Assembly (NCBI RefSeq): GCF_025947185.1
Contig: NZ_CP110001.1
Coordinates: forward strand, 434,001-498,000
From: Flavobacterium sp. N2038
GTDB lineage: Bacteria; Bacteroidota; Bacteroidia; Flavobacteriales; Flavobacteriaceae
Length of the DNA: 64,000 nt
Direction: 5' to 3'
Each line of letters begins with the position of its first letter. The stretch's first letter is position 1. Below, in pieces: positions 32,718 through 42,018 of this stretch. Below the pieces are notes generated by a model, which worked only from the letters and a program-made list of their open reading frames with translations, had not been told where the DNA came from and ran no database searches. Both the position numbers and the translations under genes were made by a program.

Positions 32718-33971
32718 ATGGCATTAAGGCGAGTTGTGGTAACAGGATTAGGTGCACTTACTCCTATCGGGAATAATATCCAGGATTATTGGAATGCACT
32801 TGTGAATGGAGTAAGCGGAGCCGCTCCTATCACATATTATGATACAGAGAAGCATAAAACGAAATTTGCCTGCGAAGTGAAAAACTTCAATATTGAAGAT
32901 TACATGGATCGCAAGGAATCTCGTAGATTAGATAAATTTGCTCAATATGCAGTTGCTGCCAGTGATGAAGCTATCAAAGATGCTGGACTTACAGATGATA
33001 ATGTCGACAAAACAAGAGTTGGTGTTATTTGGGGAGCAGGAATTGGAGGTTTAGAAACTTTCCAGGAAGAAGTAATTTACTATGCTAAAGGTGATGGAAC
33101 TCCAAAGTTCAATCCGTTTTTTATTCCAAAAATGATTGCCGATATTGCTCCTGCGCATATTTCTATGCGTAATGGTTATATGGGTCCAAATTATACTACT
33201 GTTTCTGCATGTGCATCTTCTGCAAATGCATTAATCGATGCCTTCAACTACATCCGTTTAGGAATGTGTGACATTATTGTATCTGGTGGTTCAGAAGCTG
33301 CCATTACTATTGCAGGTATGGGAGGTTTTAACTCTATGCATGCTTTATCAACAAGAAATGAAAGCCCGGAAACAGCTTCAAGACCTTTTGATGCAACCAG
33401 AGATGGTTTTGTTTTAGGAGAAGGAGCAGGAGCTTTAGTTCTTGAAGATTACGAACACGCAAAAGCCAGAGGAGCAAAAATTTACTGTGAAATTGGTGGA
33501 GGCGGAATGTCATCTGATGCTTACCATTTAACTGCACCTCATCCGGAAGGAATTGGTGTTATCGCAGTAATGAAAAATACATTAAGAGACGCAGGAATGA
33601 ATCCTGAAGATGTTGATCATATTAATACTCACGGAACTTCTACTCCATTAGGAGATGTTGCTGAGTTAAAAGCGATTAGCGCTGTTTTTGGTGATCATGC
33701 TAAAAACATCAATATCAATTCTACCAAATCAATGACAGGACACTTACTAGGTGCTGCAGGAGCTATTGAGGCAATTGCTTCAATCTTAGCAATGAAGCAC
33801 GGAATTGTTCCTCCAACGATTAACCATACTGTTGTAGACGAAAAAATTGATCCGTCATTGAACCTTACTTTAAACAAACCTCAACACAGAGAGGTAAATG
33901 TTGCAATGAGTAATACTTTTGGTTTTGGTGGACACAATGCTTGCGTATTGTTTAAAAAAATTGCTGAGTAA
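32718..33971 (+). CDS. fabF: Beta-ketoacyl-ACP synthase II
   Basis: 417 residues. Condensing enzyme of fatty acid elongation. The catalytic triad is C165 in VSACASSANA, H in INTHGTSTPLGD and H in KSMTGHLLGAAG. Followed after 9 bases by rnc, so the two are co-transcribed. Confidence 0.97.
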   Translation: MALRRVVVTGLGALTPIGNNIQDYWNALVNGVSGAAPITYYDTEKHKTKFACEVKNFNIEDYMDRKESRRLDKFAQYAVAASDEAIKDAGLTDDNVDKTRVGVIWGAGIGGLETFQEEVIYYAKGDGTPKFNPFFIPKMIADIAPAHISMRNGYMGPNYTTVSACASSANALIDAFNYIRLGMCDIIVSGGSEAAITIAGMGGFNSMHALSTRNESPETASRPFDATRDGFVLGEGAGALVLEDYEHAKARGAKIYCEIGGGGMSSDAYHLTAPHPEGIGVIAVMKNTLRDAGMNPEDVDHINTHGTSTPLGDVAELKAISAVFGDHAKNININSTKSMTGHLLGAAGAIEAIASILAMKHGIVPPTINHTVVDEKIDPSLNLTLNKPQHREVNVAMSNTFGFGGHNACVLFKKIAE

Positions 33972-33980
33972 TTTCTGTTT

Positions 33981-34721
33981 ATGAATATTATCAAAAAAAT
34001 ATTTTCTAAATCCCGTTCTCTAGAAGACGGGATTTTTTTTGACACTATTCAGAAAATTCTTGGTTTTCAGCCTTCAAACATTGAATTTTACCGAAAAGCT
34101 TTTACTCACAGGTCATCAAACAAGCTGGACGAAGCGGGTCATCCAATAAATTATGAACGTTTAGAATTTTTGGGAGACGCTATGTTAAGTGCCGTTATTG
34201 CCGCACATTTATTTAATAAGGCCCCAAATGGAGATGAGGGTTATTTAACAAAAATGCGCTCTAAAATAGTAAGCCGTGAACACTTAAACGAACTCGGTAA
34301 AGATTTAAATTTAGTGCGATTTGTAGAAAGTAAAGTACCTGTACAGCACTTTGGAGAAAACATACACGGTAATATTTTTGAATCACTGATTGGCGCTATC
34401 TATCTGGACAAAGGGTACTCTTATTGCGAAAGATTTATTCAAAAAAGAGTCATTACACCTTATGTCGATATTGCAAGACTTGAAGGAAAAGTAATTAGTT
34501 ACAAAAGCTTAGTTATCGAATGGTGTCAGAAAGAAAAAAGAGTTTTTCATTATGACATTTTCGAAGATAACGGTATTGACGGACAACGCTTATTTGGTGT
34601 AAAATTAAGCATAGACGATAAAGTAATCGCAAGAGCGCGAGCAACTTCGAAAAAGAAAGCAGAAGAAAAAGCATCCCAACGTGCTTATTTTGCATTTCAA
34701 GAAAAAATTGACAAGAAATAA
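33981..34721 (+). CDS. rnc: Ribonuclease III
   Basis: 246 residues. It cuts double-stranded RNA, including rRNA precursors and hairpins. The signature NYERLEFLGDAML carries the catalytic E and D, and the second acidic pair is in GNIFESLIGAIYLDKG. A double-stranded RNA-binding domain follows at about 170-240 (YKSLVIEWCQ..ARARATSKKKAEEKASQ). It starts 9 bases after fabF. Confidence 0.96.
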   Translation: MNIIKKIFSKSRSLEDGIFFDTIQKILGFQPSNIEFYRKAFTHRSSNKLDEAGHPINYERLEFLGDAMLSAVIAAHLFNKAPNGDEGYLTKMRSKIVSREHLNELGKDLNLVRFVESKVPVQHFGENIHGNIFESLIGAIYLDKGYSYCERFIQKRVITPYVDIARLEGKVISYKSLVIEWCQKEKRVFHYDIFEDNGIDGQRLFGVKLSIDDKVIARARATSKKKAEEKASQRAYFAFQEKIDKK

Positions 34722-34846
34722 CTACAAGAATGCTGTAATTTTCTTAAGGCTATATCGTTTTCGTTTATAAATTAACAAAAACATCCAGCTGATAACTATT
34801 GATGCTCCGTTAGAAATAGTATATTTACAACTTGATTTTTCATGAC

Positions 34847-35335
34847 ATGGCTATTCATAGATTGGATTTAGACGAATTTGACGAAATTGATTATTATTTA
34901 ATGGCAATTCATACTTCATTAGAAGATTATCGATTGGCCTATTTTATCAATAAAAACCTTCCGATTAACTTAAGTAAGAGCAAAAACGAGATCCATGCTC
35001 AAACAAAAGAAGGCGAGGCAAATTTTTCGAGATTTTATTATTATGATTCTGAAAAAGCTGTTTCATGGAATTTGATTCAGAATAAAAATGAGATCATTTC
35101 CGTGAGTACAAATGATTTCCAGAATTTGTTTTCTAATGAAACAAGTGAGGTTTCTACAACAATTCATTTACTTCCTGAATTCAAAAAAGTAGATTTTTTC
35201 CTGAAAATTGAAAACAGCGAAGAGGCTGTCGATTTTTCAGAAATTCAACAACATTTAAATTCAATAGAAAGTGTTGCGGCTGTTTATGCTGTGGACACCA
35301 ATAAAATAAAATCAAAAAACAATCTAATTTTTTAA
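34847..35335 (+). CDS. IPExxxVDY family protein
   Basis: 162 residues from the ATG at 34847; the upstream TTG at 34832 is a less likely start. The family motif is present as LPEFKKVDF at about residue 110. This Bacteroidota-specific family of unknown function regularly lies just before pyruvate kinase, as here (5 bases before the pyk start). Probably cytoplasmic; no signal peptide. Confidence 0.85.
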   Translation: MAIHRLDLDEFDEIDYYLMAIHTSLEDYRLAYFINKNLPINLSKSKNEIHAQTKEGEANFSRFYYYDSEKAVSWNLIQNKNEIISVSTNDFQNLFSNETSEVSTTIHLLPEFKKVDFFLKIENSEEAVDFSEIQQHLNSIESVAAVYAVDTNKIKSKNNLIF

Positions 35336-35340
35336 AAAAA

Positions 35341-36774
35341 ATGTTAACAAACAAGAAAACCAAAATTGTTGCTACACTTGGTCCCGCATGTAGTACGAGA
35401 GAGATTATCAAGGATATGATCGAGGCAGGGGTTAATGTGTTTAGAATCAATTTTTCGCATGCTGATTACGAAGGAGTAAAAGAAAAAATCGATATTATTA
35501 GAGGCTTAAACGAAGAGTTTGGTTATACTACTGCAATTCTTGGTGATTTGCAAGGACCAAAACTTAGAGTTGGTGTAATGGAAGAAGGTACTGTTGTACA
35601 TGATGGAGACGAAATTACTTTTACAACTGCAGAAGATATTATCGGAAATGCAAAAAAAGCATTTATGAAATATCAGAATTTCCCAAATGATGTAAATGTT
35701 GGAGAGCGTATTTTGCTTGACGATGGTAAACTTATTTTTGAAATTGTTTCAACAGATAAAAAAACAGAAGTTGTTGCTAAAGTTATTCAAGGTGGAGAAT
35801 TAAAATCTAAAAAAGGGGTTAATCTTCCAAACACAAAAATATCTTTACCGGCTTTAACCGAAAAAGATATTGCTGATGCTATTTTTGCAATTGAGCAAAA
35901 AGTAGACTGGATTGCACTTTCGTTCGTGAAAACGCCACGCGATTTACAAGATTTACAAGAATTGATTGCGAAACATTCTGATGTTAAAATTCCAATTATT
36001 GCTAAAATTGAAATGCCGGAAGCTCTTGAGAACATGGATAAAATTGTAGCATATTGCGATGGTTTAATGGTGGCTCGTGGAGATCTTGGAGTTGAACTTC
36101 CTGCTCATGAAGTTCCATTGGTTCAAAAAGACCTGATCAGAAGAGCAAAAACTGCCAGAATTCCTGTTATCGTTGCTACTCAAATGATGGAAACAATGAT
36201 TACAAGCTTAACTCCAACAAGAGCAGAAGTTAATGACGTTGCAAACTCAGTAATGGATGGTGCAGATGCTGTAATGTTGTCTGGAGAAACTGCTACAGGT
36301 AATTATCCGGTACAGGTTATCCAGAGAATGACACAAATTTGTGAAGCAGTAGAAAATTCTGAACTTATTCATGTTCCACAAAACACACCTCAAATTAAAA
36401 CAAAACGTTTTGTTACTAAAACAGTTTGTCATCAGGCAGCTTTGTTAGCAAACGAAATTGAAGCTAAAGCTATTTGTACCTTAACAAATAGTGGTTATAC
36501 CGCTTTTCAAATTTCAGCCTGGAGACCATCTTCTGCACATATTTTAGTATTCACTTCAAACAGAAGAATCTTAACACAATTGAATTTGTTATGGGGAGTT
36601 AAATCTTTCTTCTATGATAACGAAGAAAGCACTGATGATACTGTTACTGATGTAAACAGAATTGCAGTTGAAAAAGGTTATGCTACAAAAGGAGATTATT
36701 TGATTAACCTTGCAGCAATGCCAATTAAAGATAAAGGAATGGTTAACACCATGAGAGTTTCTGAAATCGAATAA
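35341..36774 (+). CDS. pyk: Pyruvate kinase
   Basis: 477 residues. It makes pyruvate and ATP from phosphoenolpyruvate and ADP. Motifs: TKIVATLGPACS at the start, GDLQGPKLRVG, the signature IIAKIEMPEALENMDKI, and MVARGDLGVE, with TATGNYPVQ in the allosteric part. It follows the IPExxxVDY gene closely and ends at a strong terminator. Confidence 0.97.
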   Translation: MLTNKKTKIVATLGPACSTREIIKDMIEAGVNVFRINFSHADYEGVKEKIDIIRGLNEEFGYTTAILGDLQGPKLRVGVMEEGTVVHDGDEITFTTAEDIIGNAKKAFMKYQNFPNDVNVGERILLDDGKLIFEIVSTDKKTEVVAKVIQGGELKSKKGVNLPNTKISLPALTEKDIADAIFAIEQKVDWIALSFVKTPRDLQDLQELIAKHSDVKIPIIAKIEMPEALENMDKIVAYCDGLMVARGDLGVELPAHEVPLVQKDLIRRAKTARIPVIVATQMMETMITSLTPTRAEVNDVANSVMDGADAVMLSGETATGNYPVQVIQRMTQICEAVENSELIHVPQNTPQIKTKRFVTKTVCHQAALLANEIEAKAICTLTNSGYTAFQISAWRPSSAHILVFTSNRRILTQLNLLWGVKSFFYDNEESTDDTVTDVNRIAVEKGYATKGDYLINLAAMPIKDKGMVNTMRVSEIE

Positions 36775-36793
36775 TTATTTTCTACATATTTAC

Positions 36794-36825
36794 AAAAAGC
36801 CACTTATTAAAGTGGCTTTTTTTTT
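36794..36825 (+). terminator. Intrinsic terminator of pyk
   Basis: aaaagccactt and aagtggctttt pair around a short loop and are followed by a run of T. Confidence 0.9.
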
Positions 36826-37146
36826 ATTATCTGTCTCGTCCTAAAATAAGTTGACACTAAATCAGCTTATTTTGAAAAACAAAGTGAGCACTCGCAAAAT
36901 CTTATTACCCCTAAACAAAAAGAGGTTATTTCCTATAATAATACCCCAAAATGGTACCGCGGAAAATAGTTTAATACTATTTTTATGTGTTTTTTCTATC
37001 AAAAAGAACATTTTCCTTTGTAACTAATCTGATTTTGAGATAATTATGTTTAGCTTTTTGGTAAAAAAACTAGACAAAACTGCCCGTCTATTTACATGAG
37101 CCAAGCTCCCAAAAATAAGTTGCAAGTATTTGATATTCAAATTTTT

Positions 37147-37178
37147 AAAATGTTTCATTTTATAAAATGAAACATTTT
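37147..37178. promoter_or_regulatory. 32-bp perfect palindrome, candidate operator 1
   Basis: Half-site AAAATGTTTCATTTTA followed by its exact reverse complement. An identical 24-base core recurs exactly 50 bases downstream, about five helical turns, so bound dimers would face the same side of the DNA. It lies about 280 bases upstream of the first sulfatase gene. Confidence 0.65.
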
Positions 37179-37199
37179 GGTGCAAATTTTAAAATTTTG

Positions 37200-37225
37200 T
37201 TGTTTCATTTTATAAAATGAAACAA
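37200..37225. promoter_or_regulatory. 26-bp perfect palindrome, candidate operator 2
   Basis: Half-site TTGTTTCATTTTA with its reverse complement; the central 24 bases are identical to the core of operator 1. The outer bases differ, so it is not just a long duplicated block. Confidence 0.65.
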
Positions 37226-37453
37226 GCTCAGTCCGATAAAACACTATTCTTCGCTTATTTATTAGTTAAATTTGAGAAACTTAAAAAAAAGTTAAAAAAT
37301 TTTCGTTCCAAATTTGAAACAAAATGAATTTGAAACATATCCAAAAAATGCAACCTGTCTGGAGATATGTTTTTTAAAATTTGTGCTTTCCACATTATTT
37401 TTTTGAACCATTAAGCTCACATATAACAAAAATTATTAACGAATCTTATTACC

Positions 37454-39124
37454 ATGAAAAAAAGTAATTTCAGAAATGCAATACTGCTCTTTGCATTGGC
37501 CTGCTTTGCCGCTCCACAGATAGAAGCCCAAAATGCAAAAAAACCGAATATCTTAGTCCTTTGGGGCGATGATATTGGAACTACCAATATTAGCGCCTAT
37601 AGCGATGGACTTATGGGATATACCACACCCAACATTGATCGTTTAGCAAATGAAGGGCTGCGTTTCCTTCATTATTACGGAGAACAAAGCTGTACTGCAG
37701 GACGTGCTGCTTTTTTAACGGGACAGCATGGTCTTAGAACAGGACTTACAAAGGTTGGTTTTCCGGGAGCACCAATGGGAATGAGTCAGTTAGATCCTTC
37801 AGTTGGTGGAATAATGAAGAATTTAGGATATGTAACAGGTCAGTTTGGTAAAAATCACGTTGGAGATCGTAACGAAAGTTTACCAACTGTCAACGGCTTT
37901 GATGAATTTTTTGGTAATCTGTATCACTTAAATGCCGAAGAAGAACCAGAATTGCCAGATTATCCTAAAGATCCGGAGTATTTGAAAAAATTTGGACCAA
38001 GAGGAGTTTTAAAATGTACAGCAACAAATGTTGATGATGCGACAACAGATCCTAGATTTGGAAGAGTAGGAAAGCAAAAAATTGAAGATACCGGAGCACT
38101 TACTAAAAAAAGAATGGAAACCGTTGATGACGAAACATCAGCAGCAGCTATTGATTTTATCAAAAGACAAAACGCTGCGGGCAAACCATTTTTCTGCTGG
38201 TTTAATGCTACTCGTATGCACCTTCGTACACACGTTAGAAAAGAACACAGAGGAAGATATACACATGGAGACAGTGAATATATTGATGGTATGATCGAAC
38301 ATGATGAAACTATCGGAAGCATTTTAAAAGCTTTAGACGAGTTAGGAATTGCAGATAATACTATTGTGGTATATTCTACAGACAATGGCCCTCATATGAA
38401 CACATGGCCTGATGGAGCCATGACACCATTCCGTTCAGAAAAAAATACAAACTGGGAAGGAGCTTTCCGTGTACCTTGTATCGTGCGTTGGCCAGGACAC
38501 ATTAAACCAGGAGTAACTACTGAATTAATGAGCCATAATGACTGGATTCCTACATTCGCTTCAATTGCAGGCGAGCCAGATATCGTAAATAAACTTTTAA
38601 AAGGTTATTCTGCAAACGGGAAAACATATAAGGTTCACTTAGATGGTTTTGATCAAAGTAAATTTTTAGAAGGCAAAACACAAAAAAGCGCCAGAGATAA
38701 ATTCTTCTATACAGATGATGATGGTCTTTTAGTTGGTTTGAGAGAAGGAGATTATAAATATGTTTTTGCTGAACAACGGCTAGAAGGAACATTGGGAGTT
38801 TGGGCAGAACCTTTTACAAAACTTCGTCTGCAAAAAATATTCAATTTGTATCAGGATCCTTTTGAAAGAGCCGATATAACTTCAAATACTTTTTGGGACT
38901 GGCAACTGAATCACGTACAATTAATGTATGGAGCAATTCAGGATGTGGTTGTTTTTGCAGAAACATTTAAAGATTATCCACCAAGATCAATTCCACCAAG
39001 TTTCTCAGCTTATACTATTATGGAAGAAGCTATGAAAGATATCAAGGCAAAACAATATATAGAAAAAAATGTGATGCCTAAATTAAAAGAAGAAGCAGAA
39101 GATACTTCAAAAAAGAAAAAATAA
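37454..39124 (+). CDS. Secreted arylsulfatase-family enzyme 1
   Basis: 556 residues with a signal peptide (to about residue 26, PQIEAQ). Sulfatase core: metal ligands D39/D40 in LWGDDIG, and the formylglycine site C80 in SCTAGRAAFLTG (CxAxR form). It also has a lysine-histidine pair in GKNHVGD (replacing GKWHLG) and STDNGPHMNTWP with the metal-binding D and N. Residues 85-120 and the 460-540 tail differ from common sulfatases. A formylglycine-generating enzyme is not in the window. First gene of the locus. Confidence 0.92.
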   Translation: MKKSNFRNAILLFALACFAAPQIEAQNAKKPNILVLWGDDIGTTNISAYSDGLMGYTTPNIDRLANEGLRFLHYYGEQSCTAGRAAFLTGQHGLRTGLTKVGFPGAPMGMSQLDPSVGGIMKNLGYVTGQFGKNHVGDRNESLPTVNGFDEFFGNLYHLNAEEEPELPDYPKDPEYLKKFGPRGVLKCTATNVDDATTDPRFGRVGKQKIEDTGALTKKRMETVDDETSAAAIDFIKRQNAAGKPFFCWFNATRMHLRTHVRKEHRGRYTHGDSEYIDGMIEHDETIGSILKALDELGIADNTIVVYSTDNGPHMNTWPDGAMTPFRSEKNTNWEGAFRVPCIVRWPGHIKPGVTTELMSHNDWIPTFASIAGEPDIVNKLLKGYSANGKTYKVHLDGFDQSKFLEGKTQKSARDKFFYTDDDGLLVGLREGDYKYVFAEQRLEGTLGVWAEPFTKLRLQKIFNLYQDPFERADITSNTFWDWQLNHVQLMYGAIQDVVVFAETFKDYPPRSIPPSFSAYTIMEEAMKDIKAKQYIEKNVMPKLKEEAEDTSKKKK

Positions 39125-39144
39125 TTTATTGAACATTAAAGAAG

Positions 39145-39166
39145 ACAGGGTTTATTAAAACCCTGT
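39145..39166 (+). terminator. Hairpin after sulfatase 1
   Basis: acagggttt and aaaccctgt around a 4-base loop, followed by TTCTTTTC. A moderate intrinsic terminator; it may lower expression of the later genes. Confidence 0.65.
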
Positions 39167-39191
39167 TTCTTTTCATTTAAAACTATTTGAT

Positions 39192-40208
39192 ATGCAAAAA
39201 AAAATATTACTAATCCCTGCGATGATTTTTTTATTTATTTCATGTAAAAAATCTGAAGAAGGTACAACAGTTAATCCAAAAGATAGTACAGAAAGTACTG
39301 TAACCAGTGGTGATCCTTTACCTAGTTGGAATGACGGAGCTTTAAAAAAAGATATTATTGCATACGTTGAAAAAGTAACTAAAGAAGGAAGCCCTGATTT
39401 TATTCCGATAGAAGATAGAATTGCAACCTTTGACAATGACGGAACACTTTGGGCTGAAAAGCCTTATGTTCAAGAGCTATTTGCTTTTTATCGAGTTAAA
39501 AAAATGGTAGAAGCAAATCCTGCTTTAGCACAAAAACAGCCTTTTAAAGCTGTTGTAGAAAAAGACAAAACTTTTTTTGAAAAAGGAGGAGATAAAGCAC
39601 TTATAGAATTGGTTGCTGCAACTCATACCGGAATGACCGAAGATGAGTTTGAAGCTTCTACAAAAGAGTTTTTTGCTGGTGCCCAATATCCTGGAAAAAA
39701 TGTTCCGATAAAACAAATCAGATACCAACCTCAATTGGAGCTTTTAAATTATTTGCGCGCAAATGGTTTCAAAACTTTTATTGTTACTGGTGGAACGGTT
39801 GAAGTTGTCAGAGCAATATCTCAGGATTATTATGGGATCCCAAAAGATCAGGTTGTTGGAACTTCATTCAAATATAAATTTGACGATGCTAAAAATGCAA
39901 TCTTAAGAGAACCTGCTTTAGATCATTTTAATGATAAAGAAGGAAAACCTGTCGGGATACAATTGCATATTGGCCAAAGACCAGTTTTTGCCTGTGGAAA
40001 CGAAGGCGGAGCCGGAGATCTTGCCATGTTAAGATATTCTCAGGGAAATAAATATCCCTCTTTTCAATTGATTGTAAACCATAACGATTCTATAAGAGAA
40101 TACAATTATCAGGAAAAAGATAATCTGTCGCTAAGCACTGCTGCAAAATACAAATATCATGTAATCAGCATGAAAGATGACTGGAAAAAAATATTCCCTG
40201 ACAAATAA
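39192..40208 (+). CDS. HAD-family phosphatase-like lipoprotein
   Basis: 338 residues. A lipoprotein signal ends at C18 (LFISCKK). Motif I of the HAD fold is FDNDGTLW (D81, D83). Motif II is FIVTGGTVEVVRA. Motif III/IV is ACGNEGGAGDLAML, with an N-E where many members have G-D-S. The layout is that of secreted acid-phosphatase-like HAD hydrolases (phosphoserine phosphatase branch). Placed between two sulfatases, it may remove phosphate from the same substrates, but this is inference. Confidence 0.88.
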   Translation: MQKKILLIPAMIFLFISCKKSEEGTTVNPKDSTESTVTSGDPLPSWNDGALKKDIIAYVEKVTKEGSPDFIPIEDRIATFDNDGTLWAEKPYVQELFAFYRVKKMVEANPALAQKQPFKAVVEKDKTFFEKGGDKALIELVAATHTGMTEDEFEASTKEFFAGAQYPGKNVPIKQIRYQPQLELLNYLRANGFKTFIVTGGTVEVVRAISQDYYGIPKDQVVGTSFKYKFDDAKNAILREPALDHFNDKEGKPVGIQLHIGQRPVFACGNEGGAGDLAMLRYSQGNKYPSFQLIVNHNDSIREYNYQEKDNLSLSTAAKYKYHVISMKDDWKKIFPDK

Positions 40209-40287
40209 TTAGAATTTGAAATAAAAATAGCTTTTCTGCCCTAAAATTTTAGAATTAAAGATTGTATAATTTATTCCTAAATACCAC

Positions 40288-41910
40288 ATGAAAACAAATT
40301 TTAGATCAATCAAATCAGCCAGTCTCCTGAAGACTTTTGGCTTGCTTTTTTGCTTCTTGATAGCCAGTCTTGGTTATGCTCAAAAAAGCCCAAATATTAT
40401 TATTTTATTATCAGATGACACCGGATGGGGAGATTTAGGTCCTTATGGCGGTGGAGAAGGTCGTGGAGCTGCAACCCCCAATATCGACCGCATGGCAAAC
40501 GAAGGAATGCAGTTTTGGTCATTTTATGGCCAGCCGAGCTGTACACCCGGAAGAGCAGCTTTGATAACAGGAAGAATTCCTAATCGTAGCGGTATGACAA
40601 CCGTTGCGTTTCCTGGTGATGGAGGAGGACTGCCTAAAGCCGAATGGACATTAGCCTCTTTATTGAAACGTAAAAACTATAGTACCTTTTTTGCCGGAAA
40701 ATGGCATCTTGGAGAAGAAGACTATTCAATGCCGATTGCTCAGGGCTTCGATGTCATGAAAAATGTAACCTTATATCATTTAAATGCATATACGTATACT
40801 GATCCGGAGTGGAATGCAGACATGCCAGAGGATATTAGAGCAACTTGGGTCAAAGGAACCAAAGGCGCTTTAGAGGGAGAGGCTGGAAAACCATACAGAG
40901 AAGTTAGAAAAATAGACGGAAAAGTAATTCCGTTTCTAGATCAATATACAGAGGAAGAATCTATAAAATGGCTGAAAGAAAATGGTAAAAAAGATAAACC
41001 ATTTTTTATGGAAATCTCTTTTGCAAAAAATCACCAGCCAAATTTACCGCATCCTGATTATGCAGGAAAATCTGCAGGTAAAAATAAATACGCTGATTGT
41101 ATTGTTGAATTAGATTCAAGAATTGGTCGTATTATGGATGAAGTTCGTAACATGGGAATTGCCGAAAACACTTTAATAATCTATACTGTAGATAATGGAA
41201 CCTGGCAGGATGTTTATCCGGATTGTGGTTATACTCCGTTTAGAGGAACAAAAGGAACAGATCGCGAAGGCGGTAGCCGTATTCCAACATTAGCCTGGTG
41301 GCCTGGAAAAATCAAAGCAAACAGCAAAAATAACGACATTTTAGGAACACTTGATTTTATGGCAACATTTGCCGCCTTGTCAGGACAAGAATTACCAACG
41401 GTAGACAGAGATGGTAAACCTACAATTTTTGATAGTTACGATATGTCGCCGGTTTTATTTGGTACAGGAAAATCAAAAAGAACAATGTGGTTTTATTTTA
41501 CAGAAGATGAATTATTGCCGGGAGCAATAAGAATTGGAAAGTTCAAAGCAGTCTTTAATTTACGTGGTGATAACGGACAAGCAACAGGAGGTTTAGCCGT
41601 AGATTCTAATTTAGGTTGGAAAGGAGCTGCGAGTTACGTAGCAACTGTACCACAAATATTTGACTTATGGGCAGATCCGCAAGAGCGCTATGATTTATTC
41701 ATGAACAACTTTACAGAAAAAACCTGGTTCTTGCCAACTGTTCAGAACATTATTGGAGAATTTGCTAAAACCTATGAAAAATATCCACCTCATGTAGTAC
41801 AAAGTAACCTGTATCCTGGGCCAATTACTATTGATAATTATTTAAAACTTAAAGATGCACAAGAGAAATTAAAATCCATATCAACTGCTAAAAGAAGCGG
41901 TGGAGGGTGA
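40288..41910 (+). CDS. Secreted arylsulfatase-family enzyme 2
   Basis: 540 residues with a signal peptide (to about residue 32, LGYAQ). D43/D44 in LSDDTGWGD, the formylglycine site C85 in SCTPGRAALITGR, AGKWHLGEED, and TVDNGTWQDVYPD are all present, so the active site is complete. It is a paralogue of sulfatase 1 and not a near-identical copy. The tail holds VPQIFDLWADPQERYDLF, common in arylsulfatases. Confidence 0.93.
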   Translation: MKTNFRSIKSASLLKTFGLLFCFLIASLGYAQKSPNIIILLSDDTGWGDLGPYGGGEGRGAATPNIDRMANEGMQFWSFYGQPSCTPGRAALITGRIPNRSGMTTVAFPGDGGGLPKAEWTLASLLKRKNYSTFFAGKWHLGEEDYSMPIAQGFDVMKNVTLYHLNAYTYTDPEWNADMPEDIRATWVKGTKGALEGEAGKPYREVRKIDGKVIPFLDQYTEEESIKWLKENGKKDKPFFMEISFAKNHQPNLPHPDYAGKSAGKNKYADCIVELDSRIGRIMDEVRNMGIAENTLIIYTVDNGTWQDVYPDCGYTPFRGTKGTDREGGSRIPTLAWWPGKIKANSKNNDILGTLDFMATFAALSGQELPTVDRDGKPTIFDSYDMSPVLFGTGKSKRTMWFYFTEDELLPGAIRIGKFKAVFNLRGDNGQATGGLAVDSNLGWKGAASYVATVPQIFDLWADPQERYDLFMNNFTEKTWFLPTVQNIIGEFAKTYEKYPPHVVQSNLYPGPITIDNYLKLKDAQEKLKSISTAKRSGGG

Positions 41911-41940
41911 TAATTAGCTGGTTATAAATTTTAAGAGTTA

Positions 41941-41982
41941 AAAAACAAACAGCTTTTACAAGTTTAAAAGTTGTTTGTTTTT
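41941..41982 (+). terminator. Hairpin after sulfatase 2
   Basis: aaaaacaaac-agctttta pairs with taaaag-ttgtttgttttt with one interruption. It ends in T-rich sequence and is a plausible terminator. Confidence 0.55.
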
Positions 41983-42018
41983 GATTTTGGAATAATTAAA
42001 AATCAGAAAAGAAAAATT

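Larger units (their letters stand above)
36826..37450. promoter_or_regulatory. Long spacer upstream of the sulfatase locus
   Basis: About 625 bases without a gene. 36833-36870 (TGTCTCGTCC, then AAATAAGTTGACAC) looks like the terminal end of an IS3-type insertion sequence, with no transposase beside it. Farther on are two long palindromes (37147-37178 and 37200-37225, listed separately). The rest is AT-rich with no recognisable promoter. Confidence 0.4.

Noticed and set aside
37147..37225. KdgR (IclR-type) binding sites
   Set aside because: The ATGAAAC half-site is similar, but the two halves are in a different arrangement and spacing, and no IclR-family gene is in the window.
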